Positions 32,260-42,111 are shown, counted from the stretch's first letter. The stretch: 64,000 nt of DNA from Acidithrix ferrooxidans (GCF_000949295.1 NZ_JXYS01000078.1:1-64000), one strand, 5' to 3'. Numbers and translations: made by a program. The notes: a model not told the origin generated them from the sequence alone.

Positions 32260-33018
32260 GTGAGCGACCATGTTGAGAATTTAGAGTCCAATGGTGCATA
32301 TATTCCAGTGGCATTGGGGAACAAGCCGACCGAAGCACAACGAGTGCTGAGCGCTATCGAAGCTCACCACGCCGAGATGGCACAGAGGCTCTCAGCATTA
32401 GCGAATTCCATGGCAAAAGGTGCATCGCCCGAGGCCCACTCGCTGTTGGCGAATGACTTCTCCAGTTATTTGAGAAGCGATATCCTTCCCCACGCACAAG
32501 CAGAAGAGACCAGCGTCTACCTTCGAGCGCAAAAAGTTGGCCTGGCGGATGTGGTTGAGACGATGCTTTTCGAACACCGCTACCTACGGGCAAAGATCGA
32601 TGAGTTCGAGACCCTTTCTGGATCGGAACAGGCAGCTGTCGCGCTGGTGATCAGCGAGGTATTTTCGATACATGCCCAGAAAGAGAACCTCTTTATCTTG
32701 CCGCAGGTTCTATCTTCGGTCGCAGATGACGAGGTTTCCCAGGTACTCTCTGAGATCCAGCGGGAGTTCGTCAAGTCAAAGAGCACTCCAGTTATCTCAA
32801 CGATCGATCTGCGGCCACTGCCACCAAGAGCCCGCCACGACGTCGTCTTTTCGAAGATACAATCCATAAAGAGCGGTGACGCAATTACGGTATTAAACGA
32901 CCACAACCCCAAACCACTCTTCTATCAGATCGACGCTCTTTGGCCCAACAGCTATAGGTGCACAATCGCCCGGGTTGACGATAGGACATTCACGATGGAG
33001 ATTACAAAGCTTGGCTAA
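32260..33018 (+). CDS. Hemerythrin-DUF2249 fusion protein
   Basis: A 252-aa protein from GTG 32260 with AAAGGAG. Residues 25-155 form a hemerythrin four-helix bundle: AIEAHHAEMAQRL, LPHAQAEETSVYL, MLFEHRYLRAKIDEFE and FSIHAQKENLFILPQV supply the His and Glu ligands of a di-iron site. Residues about 180-250 are a DUF2249 domain starting ISTIDLRPLPPRARHDVVF. Such fusions are linked to oxygen or nitric-oxide binding and Fe-S repair. The following gene starts inside its stop region. Confidence 0.85.
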   Translation: MSDHVENLESNGAYIPVALGNKPTEAQRVLSAIEAHHAEMAQRLSALANSMAKGASPEAHSLLANDFSSYLRSDILPHAQAEETSVYLRAQKVGLADVVETMLFEHRYLRAKIDEFETLSGSEQAAVALVISEVFSIHAQKENLFILPQVLSSVADDEVSQVLSEIQREFVKSKSTPVISTIDLRPLPPRARHDVVFSKIQSIKSGDAITVLNDHNPKPLFYQIDALWPNSYRCTIARVDDRTFTMEITKLG

Positions 33019-33538
33019 TGGTGACCCAAACCTTGATCTCTTGGTCCCTTCGTTGAGTGGTGTTGTCATTGACCTTTCCAAGGCCTTAGCCAAGTCTGGC
33101 GAGCCACGATTAGCGGCGACCCTTCTGTCTCGGGCATGGGTTGAGCTCTATCGAAGCGGCGAATTTGCAAAGCAGGCCAAAGCGATGGAGGCTACGATGC
33201 ACTCAATATCTCGTCTTGATCATTCCGACGTTGATCGAGGAGGCATGGACCTCAAGAGGCCCGACGGCCATGAAGCGGACTCGCAACCGGTCGACTTACG
33301 ACCCCTCGCTCCGATCGATAGACATGCAGAGGTAATTTCCCGCTTTGAAGCCTTGGCGGATGGCGATGAGTTTGTCCTCGTAAACGACCACGATCCCAAG
33401 CCGCTCTACTACCAGCTCAAGGCGGAGTATGACAAGGTTTTCGATTGGGATTATCTAAAAGGTGGCCCCGAAGAATGGATAGTGAAGATCACCATTTCGC
33501 CTGGTCAACAATCTCGAGATCAAGAGGATCAGTGTTGA
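33011..33538 (+). CDS. DUF2249 protein with helical N-terminal domain
   Basis: The frame is open from 32975; the start is placed at TTG 33011, overlapping the previous stop, and is uncertain. The first 75 residues form a helical domain (LSKALAKSGEPRLAATLLSRAWVEL). The C-terminal 75 residues are a DUF2249 domain, VDLRPLAPIDRHAEVISRF and FVLVNDHDPKPLYYQL, closely resembling that of the preceding fusion. The two C-terminal domains are probably paralogous. Confidence 0.7.
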   Translation: MANGDPNLDLLVPSLSGVVIDLSKALAKSGEPRLAATLLSRAWVELYRSGEFAKQAKAMEATMHSISRLDHSDVDRGGMDLKRPDGHEADSQPVDLRPLAPIDRHAEVISRFEALADGDEFVLVNDHDPKPLYYQLKAEYDKVFDWDYLKGGPEEWIVKITISPGQQSRDQEDQC

Positions 33539-33630
33539 TCCCGCACGGCTTCAAAAACAGCTATGGTTCCGGACTAAGTTGTCTTGGTGGGGTGGGTTTA
33601 ATATGGTGTGCACGCTAGGTGGAGTAACAA

Positions 33631-34350
33631 ATGGCAGATACTGTTTCTGAGCTTCCCGGGGGAAAATTGGCACTTTCACCGGTCTTCGGGCCCGGTGATG
33701 AGTTGCGGAGTAGGGCGGTGGCCCTAGGAGACCCGACCCGGTATCGGATCTTCGAGCACCTGCTTAAATCGGCCGAACCTGTCTCAGTTTCCGAACTGAC
33801 CGAATTCACCCGACTCAACCACACCGGAATTCGCCATCACCTTGAGATTCTCCGTCGATCGGGACTCATCGACGAATATCGTGAACCGCCCAAGGGGCGT
33901 GGCAGACCTCGCCTGCTATACGAAGCGTCGGCGGAAGCCAAAAGGGGCCCGACGAAGGCGTACGAGCGTCTGTCATTACTTCTAATTGAAGCCATGACTA
34001 CACAAAGTTCCGTTAGGACTATCGGGAGAAAGGAAGGCGTCCGACTTGCGACCGAATTAGCGCCGAAGTATTCCGACCCTGTTCGGGTAATCCATGAGGC
34101 GATGATTGGGTGGGAGTTTTCGGTAACTCTCGTAAATAATCGAGATTTTGCTGCCGTCGTCCTCAATAAGTGCCCACTTGAATCAGCGGTCAATCTCGCC
34201 GGCAAGACAGTATGTGGGCTGCATTTAGGAATTATAGAAGGAATCCTATCCAAATTACAGGGCCTTGAGCTGACCGATTTCGAGATTCATCTCCCGAAAG
34301 TCGCCGCGTGTAAGATCGAACTACGACGTCACACCGAATCTGCGGAATAG
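33631..34350 (+). CDS. ArsR/SufR-like regulator with C-terminal cysteines
   Basis: A 239-aa protein. The winged helix (about 25-95) includes LGDPTRYRIFEHLL, VSVSELTEFTRLNHTGIRHHLEIL and the wing PPKGRGRPRLLYEAS. The C-terminal domain holds NKCPLESAVNLAGKTVCGLHLGI and AACKIEL, a Cys set like that used by SufR-type regulators to bind an Fe-S cluster. Loss of the cluster by nitric oxide or oxygen would change DNA binding. It probably controls the neighbouring DUF2249, hemerythrin and haem-copper genes through the AT-rich inverted repeats. Confidence 0.75.
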   Translation: MADTVSELPGGKLALSPVFGPGDELRSRAVALGDPTRYRIFEHLLKSAEPVSVSELTEFTRLNHTGIRHHLEILRRSGLIDEYREPPKGRGRPRLLYEASAEAKRGPTKAYERLSLLLIEAMTTQSSVRTIGRKEGVRLATELAPKYSDPVRVIHEAMIGWEFSVTLVNNRDFAAVVLNKCPLESAVNLAGKTVCGLHLGIIEGILSKLQGLELTDFEIHLPKVAACKIELRRHTESAE

Positions 34351-35254
34351 CTATCGGGACTACGACGTGGCGAGTTATTTGTTTCGATCTGCAGCGGTCG
34401 TAAAGTAGTTCTCTTTGACCTAAGCAATTTAGCCAGACCCGAAGTGAGCGCTTCTTCCATCGTGCTTCTTCCATCAAGCTTTGCATAAAGACGCCCATCG
34501 CGCTAACAGGATGCCCTAAGTGGGTTCAGCGACTGCTTTGTTGATACGAATCAAGGCTCTGACCGCGCTAGCTTGTTGCCAGGCGACGTGGCATTGCTAG
34601 AAAAATCCTATGAGACTTAAGATAACGCCAAAATGAGACTCTTTCTTCATGTAAAGTGAACCGCTGCAATACTCCTAAAGTCCTACGAGATGAAGAAGTC
34701 CCCAAAAGGGATATTCGCCAACGCACTATCAATGGATGATATAGCTCGAGTTCTTGGATCGCTGGGATGTACTACTAGTAATAGAGTGCTCATACTCCAC
34801 GATCAGAAATAGCTAGCTTTGTCTCATTGTCAAAGACAATTCGAACACACAAAGAGGAAGTTATGGTTGGAATTGAACCCTATATCTTGAAAAAAACTGT
34901 CGCCGAAAAAGGGGTCGAGGGTCGAAACAATAAAACTCGATCGGCCATTGTTAGAAGCTAAGGTCTTTACGCGGCAAAATCAACGCTTGGCTCGGTAATG
35001 CTTTCATGCGGTCCGATTGAGCTAAAGCTTGCCTATGAGAGGGTTAGTTGATCCGTGTATATGTCAATAGAGCTAATTGTTTAGAGTGGCCGGTCTGTAA
35101 AAACTTGGGGAAGAGATCAATTAAATATGAACCTTTATGGAAATAGAGCAACATGACCTGATATAAATAGTGTTTGGTAGTTCTCTTTGCATTTTAGGCA
35201 ATGTCTTAGTTGTGTTACCTTTTCATTCAAGGAATTGTCGTAGGAGGTTCCGGA
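34351..35254. other. Intergenic stretch, 0.9 kb
   Basis: No convincing gene. A 40-codon frame (34690-34812, starting MKKSPKGIFANALSMDD) and a 32-codon frame at about 34863 have recognisable protein-like composition but no known family; they may be relics of an inactivated mobile gene. Confidence 0.4.
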
Positions 35255-36097
35255 ATGCCGATTGATGATCACGTTCTTTACGCTTACTCTATCCATGGAC
35301 GGAATCACAGCGGTGACGTTATTGACTATTCCGCGCTAATAAGGGGCCTTGGGCTAAATTCTTCCTCATTTCAATATTTTTTCGACGGTAATCCTAACGA
35401 AACCTTAGCCGTTAGTGGCGACATCTACCCAAGGGACAATATCTGGGAGTTACGATTCCACCAGGAGATTCTGCTCGATCGAGCAGATCTCCAATCGCCC
35501 TTTAGATCCCTCATAAAAGAATCATCTCTTTTTGTTGATCCAGACAGTAGGTTTGTTGCCATTGAAAAACATCGTAATGGTCTTGATTCTCTCCAAATTA
35601 GTTCTTTTCTCCAGACTTTGGGTAGGGTAAGTGGATTTGATCCCGACCTTATTATTGACCTCAATCCGGTTATTTCGGAATCTTTCTACCAGGAACTACA
35701 GCGCTATGTTCGAATTCGGGCAGTGTCGTTAATGATGTCACGCCCGAACTTTAATTGGACTGATAATGCCAATGAGATAACCGACTTGGCCGAGCTTTCG
35801 AACGCTCATTCCGTGGAAATAAAGATGTCGGCACCCCGTGGTAGGTGGTTATCAATGGATAGAGGAATCGTCTACGATATCAAGCAGCTCTTACTCAATA
35901 AGATTGGGCCACTTAAGAGTGCGAGAGTCGTTGGCTTTAAGGCGGTCGACGGCCGTGAAAGTACTTTATCTTCAAATAGCTATCATGAGCGCAAGGCAAT
36001 ATCTATTGAGGAAGATTCCAGCCGAGAGGAGCGACGAAGTAATCTCGTCCGGGAAGTCAAACATTTTTTAGTTAGCTTTGAGCCCGTTGCTAGATAG
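35255..36097 (+). CDS. Unknown soluble protein, RexA-like in size and layout
   Basis: A 280-aa protein from ATG 35255 with TAGGAGG upstream; an upstream start at 35210 is unlikely. N-terminal strand VLYAYSIHGRN, a beta-rich region, SSLFVDPDSRFVAIEKHRNG, then helix LQISSFLQTLGRV, and a C-terminal helical tail. The order resembles phage lambda RexA (279 aa; FLFVEGDTIGFAR block followed by a helix) and DUF4747-like proteins, but identity is too low to claim homology by eye. The next gene, 33 bp downstream, encodes a 4-TM protein, as in rexAB. Function unknown. Confidence 0.55.
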   Translation: MPIDDHVLYAYSIHGRNHSGDVIDYSALIRGLGLNSSSFQYFFDGNPNETLAVSGDIYPRDNIWELRFHQEILLDRADLQSPFRSLIKESSLFVDPDSRFVAIEKHRNGLDSLQISSFLQTLGRVSGFDPDLIIDLNPVISESFYQELQRYVRIRAVSLMMSRPNFNWTDNANEITDLAELSNAHSVEIKMSAPRGRWLSMDRGIVYDIKQLLLNKIGPLKSARVVGFKAVDGRESTLSSNSYHERKAISIEEDSSREERRSNLVREVKHFLVSFEPVAR

Positions 36098-36130
36098 CGA
36101 TTCATCCTGAGATATTCTGAAACGCGCTTT

Positions 36131-36688
36131 ATGAGAAGTATAAATAAACGGACGAGCAATCAAAACAATTTTTGGTCTTGTCAAGTATGGCAAAGACGCC
36201 ATAGATTGATATCGTTTCCCGCGTTTATCATCGCGATAATCGTAGGGGGTTCGGCTGCGATGGAAATTCCACACATGGCTGACATGCGAGACATAACCTC
36301 CAATCTTGCCGCAACCGCATTAATTTTCGCCTCCATATCCTTCGGAGCTTGCCTAACCGGAGCAGTTGTGGCTCTCACTGTTCCATCTGAGAAAGCAAGG
36401 GAAGATTGGGCGTCAAGTGGGCTAACAAATGGTTCATTTTCCCATTTCAGTGATCTTATGTTCGTGTTCACTTGGTCGGCGATATGTCAACTTGGCGTCG
36501 TAGGAGCTGCCATCGGTCTATATCTTTCCGAAGCACCTCTATCACCAGCAACCCCTGAGCACGTCTACTTAGCGTTACCCATTTTTCTTGAGATTCTAGG
36601 TATTGTCGGTGTCATTGCATTTGCTCAACTTATCGCCGTCGTCTCTACAATCTCTCAAATCGCCGTAGCGGTCAGCGCTAGAAGATAA
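36131..36688 (+). CDS. Four-helix membrane protein paired with the 280-aa protein
   Basis: A 185-aa protein with membrane segments at about residues 26-46, 58-86, 112-135 and 142-178. The N-terminal 25 residues are basic and the start is uncertain because no good ribosome site precedes ATG 36131. No family recognised. With its soluble upstream partner it could form a sensor-plus-membrane-effector pair. Confidence 0.6.
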   Translation: MRSINKRTSNQNNFWSCQVWQRRHRLISFPAFIIAIIVGGSAAMEIPHMADMRDITSNLAATALIFASISFGACLTGAVVALTVPSEKAREDWASSGLTNGSFSHFSDLMFVFTWSAICQLGVVGAAIGLYLSEAPLSPATPEHVYLALPIFLEILGIVGVIAFAQLIAVVSTISQIAVAVSARR

Positions 36689-37999
36689 TCGAACCTCAAA
36701 CAGAGGTGACTGTATCTTAAATGCTAAATTCACGACCGGGCGATAGTTGGTTATGGCGCTCTATCTGTGCGTAATAGTGTCTCTCCAAGTCGTTGTCTTT
36801 CTATGTTTATCGAATGATAGGGAGCTCGTTAAAGTAGATTTGAGATGCTTTTTGAGTCAATCAAAGGTCCCCATTTCACAGTCAGTAGGTTGTGTAAGCG
36901 GTGATTCAACCTAAGGGCTATGTTTCATGTTTATTTGTCCTTTTTAGAAACAGGAATTAATTAAATTTCATCTAAAGATCGGAGACCGATCCTTTGGGAT
37001 TCAGGGCCGTGATGCCTTTGTTTGGATGTGTTTGGTAGGGGTAAGACTCAAGATTGGAGCCTGGAATAACTCTATCTAGCAAACCTATTGGCGCAAGTGT
37101 TTCTTGGGTGTTTGTTTTTCTTTCATACCGGACTGGTGTCTTGTAGCTTTCATTCCAACTTTAATAAGGAGCGTTATCTCGGACTAAAAAGAGTTCGCAA
37201 AGCAGGGAAACTGGGCACTTGTGCACAGGGCCGCTTTGCTAGTTTGATGGGTTCAAAGAGGAGGTCGGATGGCCATTTGATGTGGTAGTTTGACGGGAAT
37301 TTTAAGTGCCGGCGAATTTTGGTTTCTACAGATTGTTGCATTATATCTTTAGAATTTTTAGAATCTCTCGGGTTTTTAGGATCTTTGACGTTGGAAAAAC
37401 AAGTTCGCATACAAGGAGGTCTAAATTGAAGCTGTAGGGCCAGGTAAAAGATTACCCAAAGGGCATTTGAGCCGAGTTGATTGACTGCGCCGGCTGCTCA
37501 TTTATCGATGATGATCCCTAACCAGCGCACAGTATTTTGAAGTCGAGCCTTTTGGCGAATTGTACCCTACTGGTTAGGGGTTGTAATAACTAGGACCGCT
37601 GCGGTACTTCCTACCAGCGAGGTGGTGAGCTTGCTCTTTTACACTTTCAATACGGCCCATAACGTGCGGCCCGCGACTACATCGCGACTAGGGAACCCAG
37701 TTGACGATGGCAATTACCGCCGACAGTTCGGAACCGAAATGTGAACTGATATGGATAGGCTGGGCAGATCCGTGGAGTTAGCCGGAGAGGATAGCTTTGT
37801 GGGCTTAGGCGTTATCTGGCTCAGGGCTAGATGGTGCATGATTTGAGATTTTAGTGATGTGTTAGCTACTTTTCTCATCTCGCTGACCCACGAACAGCTA
37901 CCCTTTGGTTAGCTACTTTCACAATCTCGGTTGGAGTTCTTGCACCCTCCCGGCAAAAGAGAATCGCAATACACCGAGCCCTGTCCACTTGGGTATATA
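36689..37999. other. Gene-poor stretch, 1.3 kb
   Basis: No convincing gene on either strand. Short frames at 37088-37288 and 37174-37410 overlap on opposite strands and have no recognisable product. Sequence composition looks like decayed DNA next to the frameshifted gene at 38000. Confidence 0.5.
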
Positions 38000-38383
38000 G
38001 TGACTTTGGCGTTTACGTCATACGAAAAGTCGCGCGCGGTTTCCTTTGTGGGATGGGTAGTAGTCGGTGTGCTTGCGCTCGGCGCCTTGGTTGCACCTTT
38101 ACCATCTTTGCGACCGTGGCCCTTTTTGGTGCAGCTATTGGAACTATCGCCCTGGCTATCTGGCCGGCTGGTCGAGGTGGTGCTGCCTTTGGAGCTTTAA
38201 GCGGGGCGGGTGGTGTGCTTGTATATATTGCGTGGCTAAATCGTCAGGGACCAGAAATGGTGTGCAAAGCCACTTCGACATCTAGCCCGGCGCATTCAAG
38301 AATGGAATCCGTGGATTTGGCTTATCGTCGCAGCCGTGTTGGTTATAGGCGGAATCATCGGATTCTTAAAATATCGAAGGTAG
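38000..38383 (+). pseudogene. Small membrane-protein gene broken by two frameshifts
   Basis: Three consecutive pieces in different frames read as one protein: SRAVSFVGWVVVGVLALGAL (to about 38085), then TIFATVALFGAAIGTIALAI with GRGGAAFGALSGAGGVLVYIAWLNR (about 38100-38250), then RRIQEWNPWIWLIVAAVLVIG and GIIGFLKYRR with a stop at 38381-38383. All pieces are hydrophobic with sensible membrane spacing, so recent frameshifts are the best explanation. The original family is not recognised. Confidence 0.6.
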
Positions 38384-38727
38384 ACGGGCCGACTCGAAAG
38401 TGGTTGGGCTTTAAGGCTGAGCTTGAGACCCTGTTCAGAGAGTCAAAGTTGTACGCTTTGATGTTTTATTATCAAGACCCGCTAGAGACGCTGAACTAGT
38501 GCCCTTTTTGCCTCCACTTCATTCATTTTGGATTGATTTATCAATACGATTTCCATGGTGTTTCAACAATTAGATTCAGCGACTTTTGAATCGGAGATTT
38601 GTGACTCTGCAAGAATTGAAAATTGACCCAGAGGCGTCGAGAAAGATGTCGTGGAGCATGAATATTTGCTACTGCCAGGCGAATTATCCAGAGAACAACA
38701 CAGCAGACTTTTCCATAGCTACGAAGG

Positions 38728-39318
38728 CTAGGTAAGGTCAAGGACGGCCATCGCTGCGGTTGTCAGTGTTTCTTTTAGACGATCTTTCGGTAGCCCGACG
38801 TTGTGAAATAAGGGCGACTGGATAGCAGCGATAGCAGCGTGCGTCAGTGTACGAGCGGTGGCATCATCAAGCTCACTTCGCACTTCACGGAGCAGGTGCA
38901 CCCATTCTTCAACATATAATCGCTGTTTTCGGCGTAGCCTTATTTGATCGTCGTCAGGAAGGCTACGAATTTCGTTGTGATAGACCTGCGCGATTGCGCG
39001 GTCTCGCACTACGAATTCGACCTGCCCTTCTATGAGACCTGCGAGGGCGACTTTGATGTCAGAAGCTTCCTCAAGAGTGCGTTGCTCGTCTCGAAGGAGG
39101 CGGTCGATAAAGCGATCGAAGAGAGCCACTAGGATCGCCGACTTGCTCTCAAAGTGGCGGTAAATACCTGAACCGGTGATGCCTGCCTCAAGACCGATAT
39201 CGGCCATTGATACTGCGTGAAAGCCGCTGGCTGAGACCAGTTCTGCAGCAGCTTCGAGGATCTTTTCCTTGCGCGCGGGATCCCTGGTACGCAAGGGAGT
39301 CTCGCCGGGGACAGTCAT
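38728..39318 (-). CDS. TetR-family regulator
   Basis: A 196-aa protein. The N-terminal HTH is REKILEAAAELVSASGFHAV followed by SMADIGLEAGITGSGIYRHF with the recognition helix. The C-terminal ligand domain is typical of regulators of acyl-CoA degradation (helical, EGQVEFVVRDRAI). It is the last gene of the minus-strand acyl-CoA cluster, 18 bp after the ligase. It probably responds to an acyl-CoA of the pathway and may bind the palindrome at 50811. Confidence 0.85.
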   Translation of the reverse strand: MTVPGETPLRTRDPARKEKILEAAAELVSASGFHAVSMADIGLEAGITGSGIYRHFESKSAILVALFDRFIDRLLRDEQRTLEEASDIKVALAGLIEGQVEFVVRDRAIAQVYHNEIRSLPDDDQIRLRRKQRLYVEEWVHLLREVRSELDDATARTLTHAAIAAIQSPLFHNVGLPKDRLKETLTTAAMAVLDLT

Positions 39319-39336
39319 GGTTTTCTCCTTGGGTAT

Positions 39337-40941
39337 TTAATCTTGGGGTGGATTATAGAAGTGGCTGAACTCTTGGCGGACGAGGTTCTTTTGGATCTTG
39401 CCGGTCGAGGTCTTAGGTAATGCATCAACCACGATTATCGCTTTAGGCGCTTTGTAGGGATCGATGATCGTCTTGACCTTGGCAATCACGGCGTCTTTGT
39501 CGATAGTGGTCCCTGGAAGGGGCACTACCACTGCCGTTACCGCTTCGCTCCAGCGCTGGTGGCTGAGACCTACTACAACGGCTTCAGCGATGTTAGGATC
39601 GGCAGCATAGATAGCTTTTTCCACCTCTATCGAGGCGACGTTTTCACCTCCAGTCTTTATCACGTCCTTGTTGCGGTCAGCAAACCATAAGATTCCATCG
39701 CTATCAAAGTGGCCGACATCGCCGGAGTGGAACCAGCCGCCTTTAAAAGCTGCGTCGGTAGCCTCTGTGTTGTGTAGGTATCCAGTCATGGTATGAGGCC
39801 CTCGATAGACGATCTCACCTTGGGAGCCTTGGGGGAGGAAATTGCCGGCTTCGTCCATGATTCTCACCCAGACGTTAACTACTGGGGTTCCCACTGCGCC
39901 ATTATGGGTGAGTTGGTGTTCGGGACGAAAGATCGTCGTAGTGGGGCTCATCTCCGTCTGTCCAAAGAGTAGATAGAAGCCACAGCCAAATACTTCGATA
40001 CACTTTTTCAGTTGTGCCTCGGGCATTGGAGCCATGGCGTAGAGGGCGCGGCGTAAGCTGGAGAGATCGCGGGTGGCGATATCGGCTTGGTCAAGCATCG
40101 CTCGATACATCATCGGAAGGCCAAAGATCTGAGTGATATGGTCAGTTTCGATAAGATCGAGAAGCCCCTTTGCATCAAATCCTCTCTCGATGTAGATCGT
40201 GGCGCCCACCATTATCGCTGGGGTGCAGTGACAATTGAGCTGTGCGGTATGAAACATCGGCATCATGGCCACGAAACGGTCATCGGCTGCGAAGCGTCCT
40301 TCTAAGGCCATCGTCATCGACTCTAAGTAGATGGCGGCATGGTTTCCGATCACACCTTTGGGAAAAGAGGTTGTCCCGCTTGTGTATAGATATGTGAGAG
40401 CGTCGCGGTCGGCTATGAGTGCTTCGGGCTCGCTTGGGTTTGTGTCGGCTGAAAAAGCCACAAAGTCTATTCCTGTCAATCCTGAAATGGAATCGCTATG
40501 GGCGGCATGAGTTCCTTGAGCAATGATAAGATCTTGGATCTTGGCCGAGGTTGCAATCGCTGGAGCAATGGCTTTCATAAGCTGGGTTTCTATAACAATC
40601 CCCCGCGCACCTGAGTGATCGAGCACATATGCAACCTCTTCGGGCCGCCACCCGAGGTTGATTGGCACGCAGACGATTCCTACCTTGGCACATGCATAAT
40701 AAGTGACTAAGAACTCCACGCTATTTGCAGATGCCAGTGCCAGGGCGTCACCACCTTGGTAACCCTTGGCCATCAGTGCATTTGCCATGCGGTTCACCCA
40801 GGCGTTGAAGTCTTGGTAATTAAGTCGTAGATTGCGATCGACGATTGCTAAGGCATTGGGATAGCGATAAGCGCTTCGGGTGAGGCTGTCGCCGATATTG
40901 ATGCGATGGATTAAGTTGTCAAAGAGTGGAGAGGTTGTCAT
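39337..40941 (-). CDS. Acyl-CoA ligase (AMP-forming), first of three
   Basis: A 534-aa ANL-family enzyme. The P-loop YLYTSGTTSFPKGV (about 187-200), LLFGQTEMSP, YRGPHTMTGYL, the hinge WFHSGDVGHFDSDG with DRNKDVIKTGGENV, and the C-terminal catalytic Lys in PKTSTGKIQK are all present. It activates a carboxylic acid to its CoA ester through an acyl-adenylate. Substrate is probably a branched or terpenoid acid given the neighbours. It lies between the acyl-CoA dehydrogenase and the TetR gene. Confidence 0.88.
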   Translation of the reverse strand: MTTSPLFDNLIHRINIGDSLTRSAYRYPNALAIVDRNLRLNYQDFNAWVNRMANALMAKGYQGGDALALASANSVEFLVTYYACAKVGIVCVPINLGWRPEEVAYVLDHSGARGIVIETQLMKAIAPAIATSAKIQDLIIAQGTHAAHSDSISGLTGIDFVAFSADTNPSEPEALIADRDALTYLYTSGTTSFPKGVIGNHAAIYLESMTMALEGRFAADDRFVAMMPMFHTAQLNCHCTPAIMVGATIYIERGFDAKGLLDLIETDHITQIFGLPMMYRAMLDQADIATRDLSSLRRALYAMAPMPEAQLKKCIEVFGCGFYLLFGQTEMSPTTTIFRPEHQLTHNGAVGTPVVNVWVRIMDEAGNFLPQGSQGEIVYRGPHTMTGYLHNTEATDAAFKGGWFHSGDVGHFDSDGILWFADRNKDVIKTGGENVASIEVEKAIYAADPNIAEAVVVGLSHQRWSEAVTAVVVPLPGTTIDKDAVIAKVKTIIDPYKAPKAIIVVDALPKTSTGKIQKNLVRQEFSHFYNPPQD

Positions 40942-40956
40942 GTTGGTGCCTTCTTT

Positions 40957-42111
40957 CTAATATGAGCGGGGAAGCCCGAGAGAATGCTGAGCGACGAAAT
41001 TGAGAATCATCTCTCGATTGACCGGGGCGATGCGAAGGAGACGGGCCAATCCCCAGTAAGGAACGAGGCCGTACTCGGTGGCTAAACCATTGCCACCATG
41101 GGTCTGTATTGCGGCATCGATGGCCGAAAGTGCCGCCTCTGCTGCGGCATACTTTGCCATATTGGCGGCCTCTCCTGCGGGAAGGTGGTTGTCGTGAAGC
41201 CAGGCCGCCTTTGTCGTCATCAGGGCAGCTAGTTCTACTTCGATCTTGGCCTTGGCGAGGGCGTGGGATACTCCTTGGTGTGCACCAATCGGGGTATCCC
41301 ATACCACCCGAACGTTAGCGTATTGCGCGGCGCGTTCTAGGCAATAGCGCCCGATCCCGACACAGAGCCCAGCGCCGGTAATTCGCTCGGGGTTGAGACC
41401 CTGAAAGACTTGCTTGAAGCCGTCGCCCTCGGTTCCGACAAGACGGTCGGCAGATACTTTGACATTGTCAAAGTGCAAAGTGAATTGGCGTTCTGGCAAC
41501 GTAACCGAGACTGGCAGTGGAATTTTTGAAAGTCCAGGCGCATCGCTGTCGACGATAAAGAGCGAGAGGCGTGCCTTTTCGTTCGGAGGTGAGGTTCGTG
41601 CAACTACTAAAATCGCATCCGCTTCGTCGACGCCAGAGATGTAGTATTTTTCACCGCTAATACTCCAGCTATCACGATCACCAACACGGTGGGCGAAGGT
41701 CGAGAGTCGATGGGTATTGGAACCTGCTGATGGCTCAGTTATGGCAAAGACGATCTTGGATTCACCCGAGGCGAGCTTAGGAAGCCATCTCTCGCGCTGG
41801 CTTTGGGTGCCGTAAGTGGCGATCACCTCGCCGGATATTGCGCTTGAAACAAGGAGAAGTAGCAGTGGAGTTCCGCGCGCAGCGCTTTCTTGACAGACCA
41901 TGGTTAGTTCGACGAGTCCAGCACCGCCCCCGCCGTATTGTTCGGGGAGATTGATGCCAATATAACCGTGGTCCCCAAGGGCTCGCCATAGTTCGGTAGT
42001 TGGGGTGCGCGATTCCGCGTGACTCTGGTAGTATTCCGCTCCAAAGTCGTCACAGATCGCGGCGACCGCGACCCTGAGCGCTACGTGTTCTTCATTTTCG
42101 GTAAAATCCAT
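40957..42111 (-). CDS. Acyl-CoA dehydrogenase (AtuD-like)
   Basis: A 384-aa protein from ATG 42111 with AGAGGAAA upstream; an in-frame start at 42144 is less likely. It shows the FAD and substrate motifs FAITEPSAGSNTHRL, WSISGEKYYISGVDEAD and the C-terminal helix QTHGGNGLATEYGLVPYWGLAR with the R-x-x region. It introduces a 2,3 double bond into acyl-CoA and hands electrons to ETF, which links this cluster functionally to the ETF genes nearby. A 137-bp gap separates it from the next ligase upstream. Confidence 0.88.
   Translation of the reverse strand: MDFTENEEHVALRVAVAAICDDFGAEYYQSHAESRTPTTELWRALGDHGYIGINLPEQYGGGGAGLVELTMVCQESAARGTPLLLLLVSSAISGEVIATYGTQSQRERWLPKLASGESKIVFAITEPSAGSNTHRLSTFAHRVGDRDSWSISGEKYYISGVDEADAILVVARTSPPNEKARLSLFIVDSDAPGLSKIPLPVSVTLPERQFTLHFDNVKVSADRLVGTEGDGFKQVFQGLNPERITGAGLCVGIGRYCLERAAQYANVRVVWDTPIGAHQGVSHALAKAKIEVELAALMTTKAAWLHDNHLPAGEAANMAKYAAAEAALSAIDAAIQTHGGNGLATEYGLVPYWGLARLLRIAPVNREMILNFVAQHSLGLPRSY

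Noticed and set aside
34690-34812. 40-codon frame beginning MKKSPKGIFANAL
   Set aside because: Protein-like but too short, with no family match I can defend; kept only as a note under the intergenic entry.
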